Below are positions 7,735 through 11,662 of a stretch of 11,662 nucleotides of DNA, piece after piece. How positions within the stretch are numbered: the stretch's first letter is position 1; each line of letters starts with the position of its first letter. The notes under the pieces are model-generated. The model searched no databases and was not told where the DNA came from. It saw only the letters and a program-made list of their open reading frames with translations. Source of the DNA: Candidatus Omnitrophota bacterium. GTDB taxonomy: Bacteria; Omnitrophota; Gorgyraeia; Pluralincolimonadales; Pluralincolimonadaceae. The stretch is taken from NCBI GenBank assembly GCA_020061685.1, contig JAGUXU010000163.1, forward strand, positions 1 through 11,662. The letters are read 5' to 3'. A program made the position numbers and the translations under genes.

Positions 7735-8991
7735 ATGCACGAATTCAAATATCGAGGAAATGAATTATATTGCGAGGACGTCGGCATAAGCACGATAGCC
7801 GCATCCGTGGGGACGCCTTTTTATCTTTACAGCTATAAGACCCTCTTGGACCATTATGATAAACTGCGCGATGCCTTCAGTTCCGTAAGGCCGCTCATAT
7901 GCTTCTCGGTAAAATCGAACTCTAACCTCGCGGTCCTGCGCGCACTGGTCAAAAGCGGCGCGGGGCTGGATATAGTCTCAGGCGGAGAGCTTTACAGGGC
8001 AAGGCACGTCGGCGCGGACCCCAAAAAGATAGTCTATGCCGGCGTAGGTAAAAGGCGTGACGAGATAGCAGACGCGATAAGAGCCGGCATATTATTATTC
8101 AATATCGAATCCAAAGAGGAGCTGGAGGAGATACAGCGCGTTGCCGCCTCGTTGAGGAAGAGGGTAAATGTGGCCTTGAGGATAAATCCCGACGTCGTCC
8201 CCCATACGCACGCTTATGTGGCGACCGGCAAAGGGGGAAGTAAATTCGGCCTGGATTTCGAGACCGTTTACGGGATATTCGCCTCGCGTAAGAGGTATCC
8301 TGATCTCAATATACGAGGGGTCCATATACATATCGGTTCCCAGATACTTGATGCCGCGCCGTTTGAGAAAGCCATAAAGAAAGTCCTGGCCTTTATAAAA
8401 AGCCGCAGGATATCAGTGGACTATTTCAATATCGGCGGCGGGCTCGGGATAATCTATTCTATGGAGCATCCGCAGACCGCAAGGAGTTTCGCGGGGAGGA
8501 TATTGCCGCTTCTAAAGAGGTCGGGCCTGAAGATAATACTGGAGCCCGGGCGTTTCATATCGGGGAACAGCGGTGTGCTCGTGACAAAGGTCCTGTATAA
8601 TAAGACCACACCGAGGAAGAGATTTGTGATCGTCGACGGCGGTATGAGTGACCTTATAAGGCCGAGCCTTTATGAGGCGCATCATAATATAGTCCCGGTG
8701 ATAACGGACAGAGAGGCCGGGAGGCATCCGCAGAAGGTGGATGTCGTCGGGCCTATCTGCGAATCAGGCGATTTCCTGGCCAGGGACCGGTTGCTGCCTC
8801 CGGTCGAGAGAGGCGACCTCCTGGCAGTCATGGGAGCGGGCGCATACGGGTTCACGATGTCGAGCAATTATAATTCGCGGCCGCGGCCGGCAGAAGTCAT
8901 GGTCATAAAAGGGAAATTCTATGTCGTCCGCGAGAGGGAGAGTTATTCGGACCTCGTGAGAGGCGAGAAGATTCCGAAAGAGTTGAGATGA
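7735..8991 (+). CDS. lysA: Diaminopimelate decarboxylase
   Basis: LysA is a PLP-dependent fold III decarboxylase that converts meso-diaminopimelate to L-lysine, the last step of the pathway. It has 418 residues, normal length. Lys60 in FSVKSNSN is the PLP lysine; the common form is YAxKAN. DIVSGGEL (79-86), HIHIGSQI (197-204), the phosphate-binding NIGGGLG (232-238), EPGRFIS (270-276), DGGMSDLIRPSLYEAHH (301-317), GPICESGDFLARDR (339-352, with Cys342 reaching the partner subunit) and YGFTMSSNYNSRPRPAEV (371-388) are all in order. The ligand-binding DGGMSDLIRPSLY and CESGD motifs favour diaminopimelate over ornithine or arginine as substrate. AAGGA lies 5 bases before the ATG, inside the end of argH. 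Arginine codon use changes abruptly from this gene onward. Its stop overlaps the dapF ATG. Confidence 0.96.
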   Translation: MHEFKYRGNELYCEDVGISTIAASVGTPFYLYSYKTLLDHYDKLRDAFSSVRPLICFSVKSNSNLAVLRALVKSGAGLDIVSGGELYRARHVGADPKKIVYAGVGKRRDEIADAIRAGILLFNIESKEELEEIQRVAASLRKRVNVALRINPDVVPHTHAYVATGKGGSKFGLDFETVYGIFASRKRYPDLNIRGVHIHIGSQILDAAPFEKAIKKVLAFIKSRRISVDYFNIGGGLGIIYSMEHPQTARSFAGRILPLLKRSGLKIILEPGRFISGNSGVLVTKVLYNKTTPRKRFVIVDGGMSDLIRPSLYEAHHNIVPVITDREAGRHPQKVDVVGPICESGDFLARDRLLPPVERGDLLAVMGAGAYGFTMSSNYNSRPRPAEVMVIKGKFYVVRERESYSDLVRGEKIPKELR

Positions 8992-9797
8992 CCTATATCG
9001 ATTTCACTAAGATGGTTGCGAGCGGAAACGACTTCGTCGTGCTAGATAACCGCAAAAGAAAGATTACCGGCCTGCCCGGTCTCGCAAAGAAGATATGCGA
9101 CAGGAATTTCGGCGCGGGCGCGGACGGGCTTATCGTCTTAGAGCCCTCCAAGAGGGCCGATTTCAAGATGCGGATAATAAATTCGGACGGCAGCGAGGCC
9201 GAGATGTGCGGTAACGGCGCGCGCTGCGCGGCTTTATACGCAAAAGAAAACCGCCTGGCCGGAAAAAAGATGAGATTCGAGACGCTTGCCGGCGTGATAG
9301 AGGCAGAGATCTCCGGCGATAGGATACGCCTTAAGATGTCAGACCCGAAGGATATAAAACTAGGTATGGACCTTACTATAGACGGCAGGGGCCGTTCTGT
9401 CAACTTTGTGAATACCGGCGTCCCGCACGCGGTCATCTTTACCGACAAGATAGGCGGTTTGGATGTGAAAGATCTGGGCCGGAAGGTCCGCTATCACAGT
9501 GCTTTCGCCCATAGAGGCACAAACGCGGATTTTGTCGAGCCGCAAAAAGGAAATTTATTGAAAGTGCGCACATATGAACGCGGCGTAGAGGACGAGACCC
9601 TTGCCTGCGGGACGGGCGTTGTCGCTTCCGCGGTCATCGCGGCGGCAATAAGGGGTTTCAGGAGCCCAGCAAGATGCCTTACAAAGAGCGGCGAGATATT
9701 GAAGGTGTATTTCAAGAAGAGCGGTGACGCCTTTAAAGATGTCTATCTGGAAGGCGGCGCCAGTAAAGTTTTTTGCGGGCGGTATATCTTAAATTAA
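8988..9797 (+). CDS. dapF: Diaminopimelate epimerase
   Basis: DapF is a cofactor-independent two-cysteine epimerase that converts LL-diaminopimelate to meso-diaminopimelate, used for lysine and for peptidoglycan. At 269 residues it has the usual length. ASGNDFVVLDNR (11-22), FGAGADGLIVLE (41-52), NSDGSEAEMCGNGARC (65-80, with Cys74 as one catalytic base) and ETLACGTGVVASA (203-215, with Cys207 as the other) are present, as are NTGVPHAV (142-149) and RGTNADFV (176-183). Both active-site cysteines are intact. It starts in an ATGA overlap with lysA. The TAA stop forms part of the dapA Shine-Dalgarno sequence. It acts directly on the DapL product, so its place between lysA and dapA fits the pathway. 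Confidence 0.96.
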   Translation: MTYIDFTKMVASGNDFVVLDNRKRKITGLPGLAKKICDRNFGAGADGLIVLEPSKRADFKMRIINSDGSEAEMCGNGARCAALYAKENRLAGKKMRFETLAGVIEAEISGDRIRLKMSDPKDIKLGMDLTIDGRGRSVNFVNTGVPHAVIFTDKIGGLDVKDLGRKVRYHSAFAHRGTNADFVEPQKGNLLKVRTYERGVEDETLACGTGVVASAVIAAAIRGFRSPARCLTKSGEILKVYFKKSGDAFKDVYLEGGASKVFCGRYILN

Positions 9798-9802
9798 GGA
9801 GG
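9796..9802 (+). promoter_or_regulatory. Consensus Shine-Dalgarno site for dapA
   Basis: AAGGAGG is the strongest ribosome binding site in the window. It overlaps the dapF stop and lies 9 bases before the ATG at 9812. It decides the dapA start: the in-frame ATG at 9773 would add 13 residues read from the dapF end and has no such site. Confidence 0.85.
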
Positions 9803-9811
9803 GCATCTCGA

Positions 9812-10702
9812 ATGTTTGAAGGTTCGATGGTCGCACTGGTAACGCCGTTTAAAGACGGCAAAGTGGACGAGGCGAAATTAAAGGCACTGGTCGAATTTCA
9901 CGTGAAGAACGGCACCTCCGGAATAGTCCCGTGCGGGACGACGGGCGAGTCCGCTACGCTTACTATGGAAGAGCACGAGCGTGTCATAGAGATAGTCATC
10001 GAGGCCGCCCGCAAAAAAGTCTTTGTGATCGCCGGGACGGGTTCGAATAACACTATTGAGGCGATCAGGCTCACAAAACATGCCGAGAAAGCCGGAGCCG
10101 ACGCAGCATTGGTCCTTTCTCCTTATTACAACAAGCCCACACAGAGGGGACTTTATTTCCATTATAAGGCCATAGCCGAGGAAACAAAGATCCCGCTGAT
10201 ACCCTACAATATTCAGTCGCGGACAGCAGTCAATATTGAGCCCGAGACATTCGGCAAATTGGCTCAGATAAAGAATATCGTCGGCGTAAAGGAATCAAGC
10301 GGCAACTTGGAACAGATGTCGAGGATCAAGCTGCTATGCGGAGAGAAATTTGACCTTATCTCCGGAGACGACATCCTGACTTTGCCCATACTTTCTATCG
10401 GAGGGGTAGGGGTCATCTCGGTCGTAGCGAATATCGCCCCGAGAGATGTCGCGGATATGGTCGCCGCTTTCAGGAAGGGTGACACCAAGAAGGCCAGGGA
10501 GCTCCATTATAAGTTACTGCCGCTTACGAGGTCGATGTTCATCGAGACGAACCCGATCCCGGTGAAGACGGCGATGGGGCTTTTGGGGATGGTGGAGCCG
10601 GAGCTGCGCCTGCCGCTATGCCACATGTCGGACGACAATTTAAGTAAGCTGGTGGCCGCCTTGAAAGATTACGGCTTGACAGGCAAGATGAAGGATTTCT
10701 AA
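9812..10702 (+). CDS. dapA: 4-hydroxy-tetrahydrodipicolinate synthase
   Basis: DapA is a class I aldolase (TIM barrel) that condenses pyruvate with aspartate semialdehyde, the first committed step towards diaminopimelate. The 296 residues match the family. MVALVTPF starts the barrel, and GTTGE (42-46) provides the proton-relay threonines. SPYYNKPTQ (103-111) contains the interface tyrosine. Tyr132 in YNIQSRT (132-138) and Lys160 in VGVKESSG (157-164) are the catalytic tyrosine and Schiff-base lysine. YNIQSRT departs from the more common YNVPxRT. SGDD (184-187) is present. Related aldolases such as N-acetylneuraminate lyase share this fold, but the neighbouring dapB, dapF, dapL and lysA settle the call. 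dapB starts immediately after its TAA. Confidence 0.95.
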   Translation: MFEGSMVALVTPFKDGKVDEAKLKALVEFHVKNGTSGIVPCGTTGESATLTMEEHERVIEIVIEAARKKVFVIAGTGSNNTIEAIRLTKHAEKAGADAALVLSPYYNKPTQRGLYFHYKAIAEETKIPLIPYNIQSRTAVNIEPETFGKLAQIKNIVGVKESSGNLEQMSRIKLLCGEKFDLISGDDILTLPILSIGGVGVISVVANIAPRDVADMVAAFRKGDTKKARELHYKLLPLTRSMFIETNPIPVKTAMGLLGMVEPELRLPLCHMSDDNLSKLVAALKDYGLTGKMKDF

Positions 10703-11437
10703 ATGATAAGATTAGCTATAAGCGGCTGCGCCGGAAAGATGGGCACACGTATATTCAATCTGGCGTTAGACGACAAGGACCTGAAGCCGGTCATAGGAAT
10801 AGAGCAGGCAGAGGTGCTCAAGCAGTGCCTTAAGACCGATGAGTTCAGGGTATCGGATGATCCGGACGATATAAAAGAGGCCGATGTGCTGATAGAATTT
10901 ACCGCGCCTGAACCGACTATAAGGCACCTTGATTACGCGATCAGGCATAAAAAAGCGATGGTCATTGGCACGACGGGTCTATCCGAGGACCAGATAAGAA
11001 AGATCAAAGATGCCTCGAAAAATATACCGATCGTTTTCTCGCCGAACATGTCCATAGGCGTCAACCTCTTGTTTAAACTTGTGAAAGAGGCGGCGGAGAA
11101 ACTATCAAAAGATTATAAAATAAAGATCCTCGAGGCGCACCATGTCCACAAAAAAGACGCGCCGTCCGGCACGGCCAAGAAACTGGCGCAGCTCGTCAAA
11201 GAGGCATCGGGACGCGAGGTATCCGATATAAAGTCGATACGCCAGGGCGAGATAGTGGGTGACCATAAGGTGACCTTTGAGAGCCCGGTAGATACCATAG
11301 AGCTTTCGCACAGCGCCAGGACGCGCGACATATTCGCAAAAGGGGCGCTTGCCGCGGCGAAATTCGTAGCGGGTAAGAAAGCGGGATTGTATGATATGCA
11401 GGATGTTTTAGAAGACCCCTCGCTGCGCTCGGGGTAA
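10703..11437 (+). CDS. dapB: 4-hydroxy-tetrahydrodipicolinate reductase
   Basis: DapB reduces the DapA product to tetrahydrodipicolinate with NAD(P)H. It has 244 residues, on the short side of normal. The dinucleotide-binding loop GCAGKMG (8-14) is near the N-terminus. EFTAP (65-69), GTTGLS (89-94) and SPNMSIGVN (113-121) follow. EAHHVHKKDAPSGTA (144-158) contains the catalytic His146 and His147 and Lys150. The acidic Glu34 at the end of the second strand suggests that NADH can be used (inference). IRQGEIVGDHKV (179-190) has Gln where Gly or Ala is usual. The usual ending around DVL is followed by EDPSLRSG, an apparent short extension encoded by an imperfect palindrome. The ATG directly follows the dapA TAA, and AAGGAT lies 6 bases upstream. 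Confidence 0.95.
   Translation: MIRLAISGCAGKMGTRIFNLALDDKDLKPVIGIEQAEVLKQCLKTDEFRVSDDPDDIKEADVLIEFTAPEPTIRHLDYAIRHKKAMVIGTTGLSEDQIRKIKDASKNIPIVFSPNMSIGVNLLFKLVKEAAEKLSKDYKIKILEAHHVHKKDAPSGTAKKLAQLVKEASGREVSDIKSIRQGEIVGDHKVTFESPVDTIELSHSARTRDIFAKGALAAAKFVAGKKAGLYDMQDVLEDPSLRSG
11415..11435 (+). repeat. Imperfect palindrome at the dapB 3' end
   Basis: ACCCC at 11415-11419 pairs with GGGGT at 11431-11435, and an inner GC/GC pair closes a three-base loop after two mismatches. It encodes the last residues of DapB and its stop. No run of T follows, so it does not look like an intrinsic terminator. It could be a small palindromic insertion or simply chance structure in GC-rich codons. Confidence 0.35.
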
Positions 11438-11463
11438 ATGCGAGACTGCTATAGACGCATTTA
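11435..11463 (+). promoter_or_regulatory. 8-bp perfect inverted repeat (hairpin) between dapB and dapL
   Basis: TAAATGCG at 11435-11442 and CGCATTTA at 11456-11463 are exact reverse complements around a 13-base loop. The left arm begins at the dapB stop, and the right arm ends on the first base of the dapL Shine-Dalgarno sequence. In the mRNA it could form a stem next to the dapL start and influence its translation, or protect or cleave the transcript. The role is inference. It lacks the U-tract of a terminator. Confidence 0.45.
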
Positions 11464-11464
11464 G
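11438..11464 (+). other. 8-codon reading frame MRDCYRRI in the dapB-dapL gap
   Basis: An ATG follows the dapB TAA directly, as at the dapA/dapB and argH/lysA junctions, and opens eight codons ending in TAG at 11462-11464. The stop lies within the dapL ribosome binding site, and three of the eight codons are arginine. Frames this short are common by chance and there is no good Shine-Dalgarno site, so a real peptide is uncertain. Confidence 0.15.
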
Positions 11465-11467
11465 GAG
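11463..11467 (+). promoter_or_regulatory. Shine-Dalgarno site for dapL
   Basis: AGGAG lies 7 bases before the ATG at 11475 and supports that start over the in-frame ATG at 11484. Its first base is the last base of the upstream inverted repeat. Confidence 0.75.
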
Positions 11468-11474
11468 CTATTAA

Positions 11475-11662
11475 ATGAGAGAGATGAAATACTCAGACAG
11501 ATTAGCCAAGCTTCCGCCGTATCTCTTCGCCGAGATAGACAAGGCCAAGAGGCAGGCGAAGGCGCGGGGCCGCGATATCGTCGACCTGGGTATCGGAGAT
11601 CCGGACCTGCCCACACCGTCCCATATAATAGAAGCGCTTTATAAAGCGGCGCTTGACGTCAA
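11475..11662 (+). CDS. dapL: LL-diaminopimelate aminotransferase, N-terminal part
   Basis: This PLP-dependent class I/II aminotransferase converts tetrahydrodipicolinate plus glutamate directly to LL-diaminopimelate, bypassing the succinyl or acetyl intermediates of the DapD/DapC/DapE route. Only the first 62 codons are in the window and the frame is open at the right edge; the PLP lysine lies beyond it. The visible N-terminus has two marks of DapL-type enzymes: SDRLAKLPPYLFAEID (7-22) and DLGIGDPDLPTPSHI (37-51). Related aspartate or alanine aminotransferases share the GxGDPD stretch, but the position after dapB and the absence of dapC, dapD and dapE support DapL. The start at 11475 has a good ribosome binding site; the ATG three codons later is a possible alternative. 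Confidence 0.85.
   Translation, partial: MREMKYSDRLAKLPPYLFAEIDKAKRQAKARGRDIVDLGIGDPDLPTPSHIIEALYKAALDV

Noticed and set aside
9773..9811. Upstream ATG for dapA
   Set aside because: It adds 13 residues read from the dapF end; the consensus AAGGAGG points to ATG 9812.
10676..10681. TTGACA as a -35 box for an internal promoter before dapB
   Set aside because: At 16-18 bases downstream there is no acceptable -10 box, and the hexamer is part of ordinary dapA codons.
11415..11463. Intrinsic transcription terminator after dapB
   Set aside because: Two possible stems are present but neither is followed by a T-run, and dapL continues the pathway 37 bases downstream with its own ribosome binding site.

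Overview
This window is a single, densely packed + strand gene cluster for the biosynthesis of arginine and then lysine/diaminopimelate. Eleven complete genes and the start of a twelfth run in the same direction: argC-argJ-argB-argD-argF-argG-argH-lysA-dapF-dapA-dapB-dapL. Nearly every junction is an ATGA or longer overlap, or a stop codon followed directly by the next ATG. The largest gap is 37 bases, between dapB and dapL. I see no mobile element, CRISPR array, tRNA, rRNA or riboswitch.

Organism: a bacterium of middling G+C. Arginine is written mostly as AGG and isoleucine very often as ATA, and the lysine route goes through LL-diaminopimelate aminotransferase (DapL). This style fits uncultivated PVC-related lineages such as Omnitrophota, but that placement is a tentative inference from codon style and pathway type, not from a marker gene.

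Positions 1-57 hold a perfect TATAAT box and a Shine-Dalgarno site ahead of argC, so the cluster may start at this point. Positions 58-7734 carry the complete cyclic arginine pathway from N-acetylglutamate to arginine: ArgB and ArgC activate and reduce N-acetylglutamate, ArgD transaminates, ArgJ recycles the acetyl group and releases ornithine, and ArgF, ArgG and ArgH convert ornithine to arginine. Positions 7735-11662 carry the lysine branch. DapA and DapB make tetrahydrodipicolinate, DapL transaminates it directly to LL-DAP, DapF epimerises this to meso-DAP (also a peptidoglycan precursor) and LysA decarboxylates it to lysine. Aspartokinase, aspartate-semialdehyde dehydrogenase, carbamoyl-phosphate synthetase and a separate ArgA are not in the window.

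This is a recognisable primary-metabolism operon, not a new system. Three things stand out. Arginine codon use changes sharply at the argH/lysA border: 4 of 101 arginine codons are CGN before it and 35 of 84 after it. The dapB-dapL gap contains an 8-bp perfect inverted repeat that exactly encloses an 8-codon reading frame ending inside the dapL ribosome binding site. ArgH lacks its usual C-terminal tail, and its last codons double as the lysA ribosome binding site.
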